This document shows positions 18,153-26,110 of a stretch of 64,000 bases of DNA, one piece after another. The position numbers were made by a program, and so were the translations under genes. The DNA is from JAVJST01 sp965229715. Its GTDB lineage: Bacteria > Pseudomonadota > Alphaproteobacteria > Rhodospirillales > Casp-alpha2. The DNA lies in assembly GCA_965229715.1 (NCBI GenBank), contig CBDDJL010000004.1, positions 496,001 through 560,000 of the forward strand. The letters are read 5' to 3'. Below the pieces are notes generated by a model. That model was not told the DNA's origin. It searched no databases and saw only the letters and a list, made by a program, of their open reading frames with translations. The number at the start of each line of letters is the position of its first letter. Within the stretch, counting starts at the first letter, position 1.

Positions 18153-18166
18153 TTGATTTAGGTCAA
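18153..18166. promoter_or_regulatory. FNR/FixK box between ccoN and fnrL
   Basis: TTGATTTAGGTCAA matches TTGAT-N4-RTCAA. It lies 37 bp before the fnrL start and about 104 bp before ccoN. A site this close to fnrL suggests autoregulation there and activation of cco. Confidence 0.85.
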
Positions 18167-18203
18167 TCGCCCGGAGGATTTTCGACTTCCGGCGACAGGA
18201 CAC

Positions 18204-18938
18204 ATGGACGACACAAGACAAGACATCCACACAACCGGTGTGCCGCGCATCTGCCAAGCTTGCGAGGCGCGGCATCGCGGAGTCTGTGGCGGCCTGACGG
18301 ACAAGCAACTGGTCACGCTTGCCGACACAACGGCGATCAAGACCGTGCCGGCCGGCACCGAATTGTTTGGCATGGAAGAAAAACCGGCGCGTTATGCCAA
18401 CATCCTTAAAGGCGTTGTAAAGCTCTCGAAGTTACTTCCCGATGGACGTCAGCAACTCGTCGGGTTGCAGTTCGCACCGGATTTCATCGGGCGGCCGTTC
18501 GCGGAAACCAGTGCAGTAACGGCAGAGGCAGCGACGGAAGTTACGATCTGTACGTTTCCCCGTGGAACGCTGACGACGATGATCGAGACGTCGCCGGGGC
18601 TCGAGAACATGCTCTACCGGCAAGCGTTGAAGGAGCTCGATGAGGCGCGGGAGTGGATGCTGACCCTCGGTCGGCGCGACGCCGAGGAAAAGCTCGTAAG
18701 CTTTCTTCTTGCTATAGCCATTCACACGGATCCCTACACGCCACTGGAAGACGAGTCGCCGGTCGAGATCGTCATTCCCCTGACACGCGCCGACATCGCG
18801 GACTTTCTCGGACTCACAATCGAAACCGTCAGCCGACAGTTTACGCGCCTTCGAAACGAAGGCGTGATTGCAAAGCTCGACGGCCGGCGCATTCAGGTTT
18901 CAAGCCTTGCCGATTTACGCAAGCTATCCGGCGCATGA
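18204..18938 (+). CDS. fnrL: Oxygen-sensing regulator FnrL
   Basis: 244 aa FNR-family activator. The N-terminal C17-x2-C20-x7-C28 plus C116 are the expected 4Fe-4S ligands of the FnrL/FnrN/AadR type. A cyclic-nucleotide-like barrel, dimer helix (about 130-160) and C-terminal HTH follow, with recognition helix TIETVSRQFTRL (E and SR contact TTGA half-sites). It is divergent from ccoNOQP and should activate it when oxygen falls. It probably also acts on the nap region, since both intergenic boxes fit the family consensus. Confidence 0.95.
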   Translation: MDDTRQDIHTTGVPRICQACEARHRGVCGGLTDKQLVTLADTTAIKTVPAGTELFGMEEKPARYANILKGVVKLSKLLPDGRQQLVGLQFAPDFIGRPFAETSAVTAEAATEVTICTFPRGTLTTMIETSPGLENMLYRQALKELDEAREWMLTLGRRDAEEKLVSFLLAIAIHTDPYTPLEDESPVEIVIPLTRADIADFLGLTIETVSRQFTRLRNEGVIAKLDGRRIQVSSLADLRKLSGA

Positions 18939-18973
18939 TAACGCCGGCGACGCTACAGAAAAAATGTGCGGTT

Positions 18974-20299
18974 TTAGAAATGCTCGAGGCGCCCCATAGC
19001 CGTGAGCAGTGAGTAAACGGCAATTGCAACATCGGTCTCTGCTGACGTTGCATCGCTGTTGGCATTGATCAACGCGGTTTCACCCGTCAACACGTCGATC
19101 AACGAACGATTGCCGAGTGATCGCTCCTTGCGGGCAAGCTCCAGGAACTCCGCCGCGATATCCGCCTGATTGTTGAGATGCCCGGCGTTGACTCTCGCCG
19201 TTTCCAGATTGTCCCAGGCATTGCGAACCTGCTCCTCGACCAGATCGCGAGCGTCGATATATCGGTTATCGCTCGCGATACGAGCCTGCTTGGCCGCTTC
19301 CAGCGTATTGTTGGCGGTAAATCCGAGGCCGAAATCATAGGTCAGTTCGACAAGGAACAAGGTCTCGTTGTTCTCGCCTACCGTCCCGTCCGCATCCTTC
19401 TCCAGTGTTTTTGTCGCGGACGCATCGATACGCGGGAAGAACTCGTCGGCCCGGGTCTGTTCCACATCGGAGCGAGCGATCTGGATATCGGTCGCCGCGG
19501 CTTCGAGACCGGGATTTTCCTCGAATGCAATTTGCACGGCATCATCGATGCCGGCAGGAAGCATAACGAAGGGCGTTGCGGGGACCGACATGTCGTCGAT
19601 AAGACCCGGGTCGTGGCCGAACACCGCGCGATAGCGGTTAAATGCAATCTTCAGGGCGCCCTGCGCTTGCGTCAGCCGAGACTCTGCACCGGCAAGCTGG
19701 GTCTTGGCCTGCAACACATCGGTCGAAAAACCGGAACCGCGCGACACGCGCGAGTCCTCCAGCTCGGCCTGGCGCTTGATGTTCTCGACCGAAGCCCGGG
19801 CGAACTGAACCAGTTTATGTTGGCGTATGACGTCCAGGTAAGCCGTAACGCCTTCAAGGACCAGCGATTGACGCGTCGCCGTCAGATTGAAACGGGCCTG
19901 CATGTAGGCAAGGCGCGCGCGCTCGATACTGGCGTCCGTCGATCCGAAATCCCACAATAACTGTTCGATCGATACGCTCAGATCGCGGGTCGGAAGACTG
20001 GTATCCGCCGTACTGTTGCCCTTTTGCTGATTCTCGTAACCGTAACCCGAGGTCACCGAGAGATTAGGCTGCCATCCACCGACGGCCGCCGCCGCCGATT
20101 CCTCGGCGTTCCGAAGATCCGCCTCCGCAGCCTTGATCCGGCTGTGGGTATCGATCAGCGCAGCGATTTCTTCCGTCATCGAAGTCGCCGAGGCCGAACC
20201 TGACGCCATGCACAACATGGCCGCCATCACGACGGCGGCAGCGGCGACTCGACTGCTCAGACGAATACGGCGAAAAATCGACGTTGGCCGACAAGACAT
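18974..20299 (-). CDS. TolC-family outer membrane protein of a type I secretion system
   Basis: 441 aa. A signal peptide (Arg-rich start, hydrophobic core ending ASGSASA) is followed by two OEP repeats rich in amphipathic helix. TolC hallmarks include SQ-like ELTYDFGLGFTANNTLEAAKQARIA and the paired VRNAWDNLETARVN segments. It would form the outer membrane channel for the giant adhesin, pairing with the HlyD and ABC proteins at 20900-24075, from which it is separated by one plus-strand gene. It converges on fnrL with 35 bp between stops. Confidence 0.92.
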   Translation of the reverse strand: MSCRPTSIFRRIRLSSRVAAAAVVMAAMLCMASGSASATSMTEEIAALIDTHSRIKAAEADLRNAEESAAAAVGGWQPNLSVTSGYGYENQQKGNSTADTSLPTRDLSVSIEQLLWDFGSTDASIERARLAYMQARFNLTATRQSLVLEGVTAYLDVIRQHKLVQFARASVENIKRQAELEDSRVSRGSGFSTDVLQAKTQLAGAESRLTQAQGALKIAFNRYRAVFGHDPGLIDDMSVPATPFVMLPAGIDDAVQIAFEENPGLEAAATDIQIARSDVEQTRADEFFPRIDASATKTLEKDADGTVGENNETLFLVELTYDFGLGFTANNTLEAAKQARIASDNRYIDARDLVEEQVRNAWDNLETARVNAGHLNNQADIAAEFLELARKERSLGNRSLIDVLTGETALINANSDATSAETDVAIAVYSLLTAMGRLEHF

Positions 20300-20590
20300 T
20301 TGGTTTACAACCCTCGGTCGGGCGTTTTCCCGAGAAGCCCCGCCCGGATGCGCGAGCGAATCATCACAAACTTATACGTGATCAGCCTCTCTAATGCCAG
20401 CGCACATGCCGGAATTGCGAGGGTTACTCACTGATTTTTCATGAAACCGCCTGCATCAGCGGTAACGATCCCGAGAGCCGGAAAACCGCGGTCTTTAGCC
20501 TGTGCCTGAGCCGGAGTGGAACGTTGACCGGCCGGCGCGGAAATCGGACAATCGCCCAGCAGGATCGATACCGACAGAGGGGAGACTCCC
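20300..20590. other. Intergenic region, divergent promoters for tolC-like gene and 94-aa gene
   Basis: 291 bp without a coding frame I would support. It must hold the promoters of both flanking genes. I see only a weak 5-bp hairpin (ACCGC..GCGGT near 20447) and no confident -35/-10 pair. Confidence 0.5.
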
Positions 20591-20875
20591 ATGACCGAGC
20601 AACGATTGGACGAGCATTTCGTCGATATGGTTTCAAACGTGTCGCATGCGAACGGCGTCTTCCGTATCACACTTGCCCAGCAGGAAACCGAAGACGCGGC
20701 ACAACCGCAGGTCAAGCTATTGATCCCCGCGAATCAATTGCCGCGGATCCTTCAGGGCATCTCCGACGCAGTCAACGAGATTAGCCGCCGTGTCCGCGAA
20801 GCCGCTGAAAATACCGGTGACGAGACAGAAGACCCCGCGCCCAAGGCTTCGAAGTCAAAAGCCAAGAAATCGTAA
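20591..20875 (+). CDS. Small conserved-looking protein of unknown function
   Basis: 94 aa, ATG start after GAGGGGAGA. An N-terminal beta-rich part (GVFRITLAQQE, PQVKLLIPANQLPRILQGI) leads into a helix and a Lys/Ser-rich tail (KASKSKAKKS). There is no signal peptide, so it is cytoplasmic. It is encoded alone on the plus strand within the secretion locus. The tail resembles the Lys-rich extension of the TIGR03032-like protein nearby. I do not recognise a named family. A role tied to adhesin secretion is only suggested by position. Confidence 0.7.
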   Translation: MTEQRLDEHFVDMVSNVSHANGVFRITLAQQETEDAAQPQVKLLIPANQLPRILQGISDAVNEISRRVREAAENTGDETEDPAPKASKSKAKKS

Positions 20876-20899
20876 ATCGCGAACCACCGCCCCGTCGGC

Positions 20900-22351
20900 T
20901 CAACGCTCTTGTAATGCGCTGCTCGCGTTGCCACGGAGCGGGTCCAGCAGATACTGCATGACCGTTCGTGTCCCTGTCTGGATACTGGCCATGACCTGCA
21001 TACCCGGAAACAGGCTGTAGCGGAGATCGCCGCCTGAAAAATGGTCTTTTTCGGTCTCGATGCGGACCTTGTAATAGGGCACGCCGTCCTGGGTCGTCAG
21101 TGTGTCCGGGCTGACACCGACAACCTCGCCTTCGAGCGCGTCGAAGCGCATGGCGTCGGCCGACGCGAGCTTGATCAGCGCCGATTGGCCGACCTGAACG
21201 TATCCGATGTCCTGCGTCTTCAATTGCGCCTCGATAATCAGCCGGTCGTCACCCGGAACGATGTCGGCGACTTCGTCGCCCGGCCGAAGCACACCACCGA
21301 TAGTCACCACATAGAGTGTCTTGACCACACCGTCGACGGGTGATCGAACCACCGTGCGGTCGAGGCTGTCTTCGAACTTGCTCATCCGCTGGTCGAGCTC
21401 ATCGAAGGTACGTCGAGCTTCGTCTAGGGCCTGCTGGTTTTCGTCCATGAAGGTCGCCTTGATGGCGGCAAGCCGCGATGTCGCTTCCTTGACCGCCGCT
21501 TCGGCACCCGCAAGCGCTTCCTTGTCCGTCGCTACGTCGCCTCGCAGGCTACTCGCCTCTTTTAGTAGGTTGAGATGCAAAAACCGGTTCGTCAGATCCT
21601 CCTTGAGTAACTCCTCACTAATCGAAATTTGTTCTTCGACAAGCTTGAGGCTGTTGCGGTTGCTGGTGATTCGCGTGCGAATTTCACGAATCTCCTGCTC
21701 GCGCTGGCGAATGGTTTCCTGCTGGCTGGCGATCTCGCTCTGGTGGCGAAGTCGTTGCGATTCGAAACGCTGCAGCGTCTGGTCGACAATGTCGGGATGC
21801 TCGGCCAACAGCTCGTCGCCGAACTCGGGAAAGTCGCTTCCCGCGATCAGCGCCTCAAGCCGCGCGATATCACCGCTGAGACCGGTCAATCTAACCTGCA
21901 GTTCGCCGACATCGGCACCCGTCGCCGTCGGTTCGAGGCTGACGAGAGGCTGCCCGGCGACCACGGATTCGCCTTCCCGCACTAAAATATCGCGGACAAT
22001 CCCGCCTTCCAGATGCTGTACTGTCTTCACCTGAGATGACGGCGCGACTTCGCCCGTCGTCATGCTGACGATGTCGAGCTCGCTGAACGACGCCCATACG
22101 ATGAAGGCGACAACAAGCAGACTGCAGAGACCCAGTACGGCATGGTTTTGAATACTCTCCTGCTCGCCGGGAGGCGCATCCGGTTCCGGCTCCTGTCCCT
22201 GACGAAAAATACTGGTTGCACCGCGCCAAGTCTGTCCCGCGAAGGCGGTAATCACGGCGAGCAAACTGCGTGGCGGAACGGCACCATCCGTCGGCATATC
22301 AGCCTGATTCTGCACATTCTCGGCGGGCGCCTGGCGCGGTTGATCGTTCAT
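20900..22351 (-). CDS. HlyD-family periplasmic adaptor of type I secretion
   Basis: 483 aa membrane-fusion protein. It has a cytoplasmic Pro/Glu-rich N-terminus (about 1-70), one membrane helix (LGLCSLLVVAFIVWASF), a lipoyl half-motif (GEVAPSSQVKTVQHLEGGIV), a long coiled-coil hairpin (about 170-310), a second lipoyl half (VRSPVDGVVKTLYV) and a beta-barrel end. It links the ABC exporter to the TolC channel. Its start overlaps the ABC gene stop by 4 bp. The length is typical of adaptors for LapA/RTX-type adhesins. Confidence 0.94.
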   Translation of the reverse strand: MNDQPRQAPAENVQNQADMPTDGAVPPRSLLAVITAFAGQTWRGATSIFRQGQEPEPDAPPGEQESIQNHAVLGLCSLLVVAFIVWASFSELDIVSMTTGEVAPSSQVKTVQHLEGGIVRDILVREGESVVAGQPLVSLEPTATGADVGELQVRLTGLSGDIARLEALIAGSDFPEFGDELLAEHPDIVDQTLQRFESQRLRHQSEIASQQETIRQREQEIREIRTRITSNRNSLKLVEEQISISEELLKEDLTNRFLHLNLLKEASSLRGDVATDKEALAGAEAAVKEATSRLAAIKATFMDENQQALDEARRTFDELDQRMSKFEDSLDRTVVRSPVDGVVKTLYVVTIGGVLRPGDEVADIVPGDDRLIIEAQLKTQDIGYVQVGQSALIKLASADAMRFDALEGEVVGVSPDTLTTQDGVPYYKVRIETEKDHFSGGDLRYSLFPGMQVMASIQTGTRTVMQYLLDPLRGNASSALQER

Positions 22352-24075
22352 TCGCCCGCCCCTGCCGCACGCTGGCGCTTCGGCTTCTGTTTGGTATCCG
22401 GCACGGCATCCGTGCTGACCTGTTGCGCGCCGGCTTCTGCGATTGTCGGAATTGGTTTGGTGTTGAGATCGAGCAATACATGCTTACCCTTCACGATCTC
22501 ACGCTCGTGCGACATGATGATAATGGTTCGCCCGCGCGAGGCCATCGACCCGAGAATGCCGTGAACCGCGGCGATACCGTCGGCATCCAGACTTTCCGTC
22601 GGCTCGTCGACCACGACGAGCATGCCATCGCTGGCGAGTGCCCGGGCGAGCGCAATTCGCCGGCGAATGCCCTCAGACATTCGCCATCCGTTGTCGACGA
22701 CCATCGTCTCGATCCCGTCCGGACTCTCGTCGAGGAAACGGCGAAGACCGACCGTATCGATGATACGGTTGAAATCGTCGCCGGACAGGTCCGGATTGTT
22801 AATGCGGATATTCTCCTCAATGGTCGCATTGAGAAGTCCCGGCTCCTGCGGCAGGTAGACGACTTGCTTGCGCCACCATTCGGGGGCCACCTGATGGAGA
22901 TCGAGACCGTCGACAAGAATCTGGCCGCGCGATGGCTCCAATAAACCGAGCAACAGGCGAGCGAATGTAGTCTTTCCCGTCCCGTTTGCGCCCGTAACAA
23001 CAAGGACCGTGCCCGGTTCGACCTTGAGATCGAGCGCCTCGAAAAGCGGTGTCGTGGCACCGCTATAGACAAAGGCGAGATCACGAAACTCGATACCGCC
23101 CTGATAGTTGGTCAAAGCGGAACCCCGTTCCTTTTCAAGCGGCACCGTCGTCAACTTATCGAACAATGCCAATGCTTCGCGCGCCTTGGCGAATGTACCG
23201 CCCAACTGCGAGAACTTGCTGATCGGTTGCAAGGCCCGCGAGGCCAGAATGTTTGCCCCGATCATGGCGCCGACATCGAGGTTGCCCCTGACCACGAGTG
23301 TGGCGCCAACACCGATCACGGCAACGCTCATCAATCCGTTGGCGCTCTGCGAAATCGTCTGCATAAGCCCTTGCCGGTCGGTCAGGTCGCGCCGCAGACG
23401 CTGTATCGTATGGGTATGCTTGCGCCAGGCATTGCGCACGAACTCTCCGGCGTTGAATGAGCGGATGGTGTCCCCTTCACGCGTCGCCGTACTCAGAAGG
23501 CCGCTGCCGACTCCGCTCAGCTCCTGAACTTTCTGGGTCTTCTCGCGCATCGAGCGGCCGCTCAAAACACCTGACAAAAACACCAGCACGATAAAGGCGA
23601 GAACGATCAGAGCGATGATCGGCTCCAACAGCCAGAGCACGACAACAAAAACCAGAGCGAACGGCACATCGAGGATCGACGTGATATTCGTCGCGTTGTA
23701 GGCCTGCTCGACGTTGTTTACGCCGCTGACGATTTCGCGTCGCGTTTCGGGCGGAATTTGTTCGAGGGCCGACGTTTTGGCCCTGGTGATTGTGCCGAAT
23801 CCGGTCAGCGCCGCGATTTCATCGGGCACAACACTGACTGACCGCGCCAGACGCATGCGCACCTGCCGAAACGCGAATTCCAGAGCGATCGCAATCAACA
23901 CGCCGGTGACCAGCGTAAACAAGGTCGAATCGACGCCGTGGGCGACATACCGATTGAGAACCTGCATGACGAACAGCGGACTCGCCAAAGCCAGGACATT
24001 GGCGAACACGGATGCGATCAGGAGCTCGGTGGTCAACCGTGGCGTTCTCGCGAGTCTTCTGAGCAGTTCCCTCAT
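22348..24075 (-). CDS. Type I secretion ABC exporter (permease-ATPase)
   Basis: 575 aa: an N-terminal membrane domain with about six helices (20-310) and a C-terminal ATPase. Walker A is GANGTGKTT at 362-370, the Q-loop is VYLPQEPG, Walker B is LVVVDEPTESLD and the H-loop is MSHE. The signature motif is unusual: MSEGI at 466-470 in place of LSGGQ. There is no C39 or C39-like N-terminal domain, so it resembles PrtD/LapB-short exporters. Its natural substrate is almost certainly the 12,666-aa protein encoded upstream in the same direction. Confidence 0.93.
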   Translation of the reverse strand: MRELLRRLARTPRLTTELLIASVFANVLALASPLFVMQVLNRYVAHGVDSTLFTLVTGVLIAIALEFAFRQVRMRLARSVSVVPDEIAALTGFGTITRAKTSALEQIPPETRREIVSGVNNVEQAYNATNITSILDVPFALVFVVVLWLLEPIIALIVLAFIVLVFLSGVLSGRSMREKTQKVQELSGVGSGLLSTATREGDTIRSFNAGEFVRNAWRKHTHTIQRLRRDLTDRQGLMQTISQSANGLMSVAVIGVGATLVVRGNLDVGAMIGANILASRALQPISKFSQLGGTFAKAREALALFDKLTTVPLEKERGSALTNYQGGIEFRDLAFVYSGATTPLFEALDLKVEPGTVLVVTGANGTGKTTFARLLLGLLEPSRGQILVDGLDLHQVAPEWWRKQVVYLPQEPGLLNATIEENIRINNPDLSGDDFNRIIDTVGLRRFLDESPDGIETMVVDNGWRMSEGIRRRIALARALASDGMLVVVDEPTESLDADGIAAVHGILGSMASRGRTIIIMSHEREIVKGKHVLLDLNTKPIPTIAEAGAQQVSTDAVPDTKQKPKRQRAAGAGE

Positions 24076-24173
24076 GGCGTCAGGATTCTATCACACGGAA
24101 ATACAGGGCGCCCGTCTAGATCAGATCACGTAGCAATGATTTGCGCACGCGAAGCCGTCAAACCACGGCAGCT

Positions 24174-25556
24174 CTAGAGCGACCCCATGTCGGACATGGA
24201 TATCGTACGGCGGATTTCGTCGGTCTTGAAGCCGAGCGCCATGGGCCGGCGCACGCCCGGCATGGCGACAACGTCATAGAGTTCCTCCACGATGCCCTCG
24301 ATATTGAGCCAGTGAACGACATCGCCGGAGCGGATATCGATGACGTAGATCCCGCATTGTGCGGTCGCGTTCTTTCCCGCCATGGCATCGTCGAGCGGCA
24401 ATCCGGTGAACGTCTTGTTTTCGCGCGGCTTCGAGAGACCGACCAGCGCGAAATCGCCATGGAAGCTGAGGCCGCGGAGATACCCCGGGCAGAATGTCAC
24501 GGACTCGAACGCGCCGGATCCGGGATCGACGGTTCCGAGTTCGCCGGTGCCGGAATTGAGAATCCAGACCTTGCCGCGGTAAACCCGTGGCGAGTGTGGC
24601 ATGGCAAGATTGTCGGCAACGATCTCGTCCGTCGTGACGTCGATCAGCAAACCCGCATCGCGGCGTTTGTCGCGCCAACCGTTCGGCACATCCGACTTGC
24701 CCACGGCAGTCACGTAGCGCGGTTTTCCGTCCGCCATCGCCAGGCCGTTCAAATGGCAGCGATCTTCCGCCGCAAGTTTAGAGACGAACGGAGGCTTCCA
24801 AAGCGGCTGAAAACTCGTCCGGTCGCCGACCGTCGCCAGACAGCTGAACAGGGTATTGACGAAGACGACCCGACCGTCTTGGTTGACCGCAATGTCATGG
24901 ATATCCAGATCGCCGGTGGTGTGTCCCTGCATGGGCACGAAAACGCGGTCGTAACCGTCGTGCGCCTGACCCGGCGCGAGCACATTCTCGAAGCGCCAAA
25001 GCTGATAGAGCGAACTCAGATGCAGCGTATCGCCCTCAAAACAAAGCCCCATGCAGCGATTGAAGGTACGCTCGAAGACCGACAGCCGGCCGGTCGGCTG
25101 CAGACCGATCAGGAACACCTTGCCCGTCTGATACGTCGAAAAGGCGATGGACAGGTTCTGTTCCGCCAGCCAGGCATTGAATTGCCGCGACGCCGACATT
25201 TCGAGTTTGATCTCGGGTTTGCTGTCTTCCGTCGTCGCGGAGTCACGCGCGGGCGTTCGTCTTGCGGGTGTCTTGGCGGGAACCTTCGCCGTCGACGTCC
25301 CTTTGCTGGGCGTTTTTTTCGCTGCACCAGCGGGCTTTGCTGCTGTAGCGGTTTTCTTCGCGGGTGTTTTTTTGGCAGGTGCCTTCTTGGCAGGTGCCTT
25401 CTTGGCAGGTGCCTTCCTTGCTGTCGGTTTCTTGGCCGCAGGTTTCTTCGAAGATGCCTTGCCGGCGGCCGGTTTCTTGGCCGAAGCCTTGTCGGCGGCC
25501 GGTTTTTTGGTCGTTGTTTTCTTTGCCGCCGCCTTCGTAGATTTTCGCTCGGCCAC
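24174..25556 (-). CDS. TIGR03032/DUF4915-like protein with histone-H1-like tail
   Basis: 460 aa, GTG start after GGAGG. Residues 1-105 are almost purely Lys/Ala/Pro/Thr with KKPA and APAKK repeats, like histone H1 or HC1 tails. Residues from about 119 match the TIGR03032 (DUF4915) pattern: FNAWLAEQNLSIAFSTYQTG, LSVFERTFNRCMGL, DLDIHDIAVN, CHLNGLAMADGKPRYVTAVG, HSPRVYRGKVWILNSGTGEL and GFCPGYLRGLSF-like strands, suggesting a beta propeller. Family function is unknown; my recollection is that members occur beside large surface proteins. There is no signal peptide. It lies 87 bp downstream of the giant adhesin and 98 bp before the exporter, so it is probably cotranscribed. A chaperone or modification role is speculation. 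Confidence 0.8.
   Translation of the reverse strand: MAERKSTKAAAKKTTTKKPAADKASAKKPAAGKASSKKPAAKKPTARKAPAKKAPAKKAPAKKTPAKKTATAAKPAGAAKKTPSKGTSTAKVPAKTPARRTPARDSATTEDSKPEIKLEMSASRQFNAWLAEQNLSIAFSTYQTGKVFLIGLQPTGRLSVFERTFNRCMGLCFEGDTLHLSSLYQLWRFENVLAPGQAHDGYDRVFVPMQGHTTGDLDIHDIAVNQDGRVVFVNTLFSCLATVGDRTSFQPLWKPPFVSKLAAEDRCHLNGLAMADGKPRYVTAVGKSDVPNGWRDKRRDAGLLIDVTTDEIVADNLAMPHSPRVYRGKVWILNSGTGELGTVDPGSGAFESVTFCPGYLRGLSFHGDFALVGLSKPRENKTFTGLPLDDAMAGKNATAQCGIYVIDIRSGDVVHWLNIEGIVEELYDVVAMPGVRRPMALGFKTDEIRRTISMSDMGSL
25381..25425. repeat. 15-bp tandem triplicate in the Lys-rich tail
   Basis: GCCTTCTTGGCAGGT occurs three times in perfect tandem, encoding APAKK units. This in-frame microsatellite could vary the tail length between strains. 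Confidence 0.9.
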
Positions 25557-25643
25557 GTCTGCCCTCCGTCAGCCGTACTTCAGATCATGGTCGGGAATGA
25601 TGCCAGATCGCGGGTGAAAAATGGAACCCTCGTCAAGCCCGAT

Positions 25644-26110
25644 TCACTGAATGCCCACCGGCGCTATGAAATCTTCATCGCCGAGATTGGATTCGTTGAC
25701 GTTTTGCAGTTCGATTTCCATGTCGATGGCGGCATCGCCATCCGAATCGACCTCGAGACGGCGTGTCGCCGTGTTGAAGCTCGCACGGACATTGTTAGTA
25801 CTACCGACAAACGAACCAACGTCAACGTCGATGCCCTCGAACTTGAAACCATCCTGCAATCCGACACCAGAGAAATCGATGCGGTCAACAAAGGTGCCGA
25901 CGCCACCGGCATCGAAATCGGTGATCGTATCGAATCCGCTCGAAACGGGCGATTCGCCGGGAGACGCGTTGTAAACGAATACATCGGACCCGGCCCCGCC
26001 GGTCAACGTATCGGCGCCCGCATCGCCCTGCAGTTCATCGTCGCCGTCGCCGCCGAACAGCGTATCCGCTCCGCTCTCGCCAAACAGATCGTCGTCTCCC
26101 GCGCCGCCGT
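25644..26110 (-). other. C-terminal RTX and secretion region of the giant adhesin
   Basis: The last about 155 residues: RTX repeats (GGAGDDDLFGESGADTL), then SDVFVYNASPGESPVS, FDTITDFDAGG and a beta-rich end finishing DEDFIAPVGIQ. This is the usual layout of a C-terminal type I secretion signal, which is not cleaved. Confidence 0.8.
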
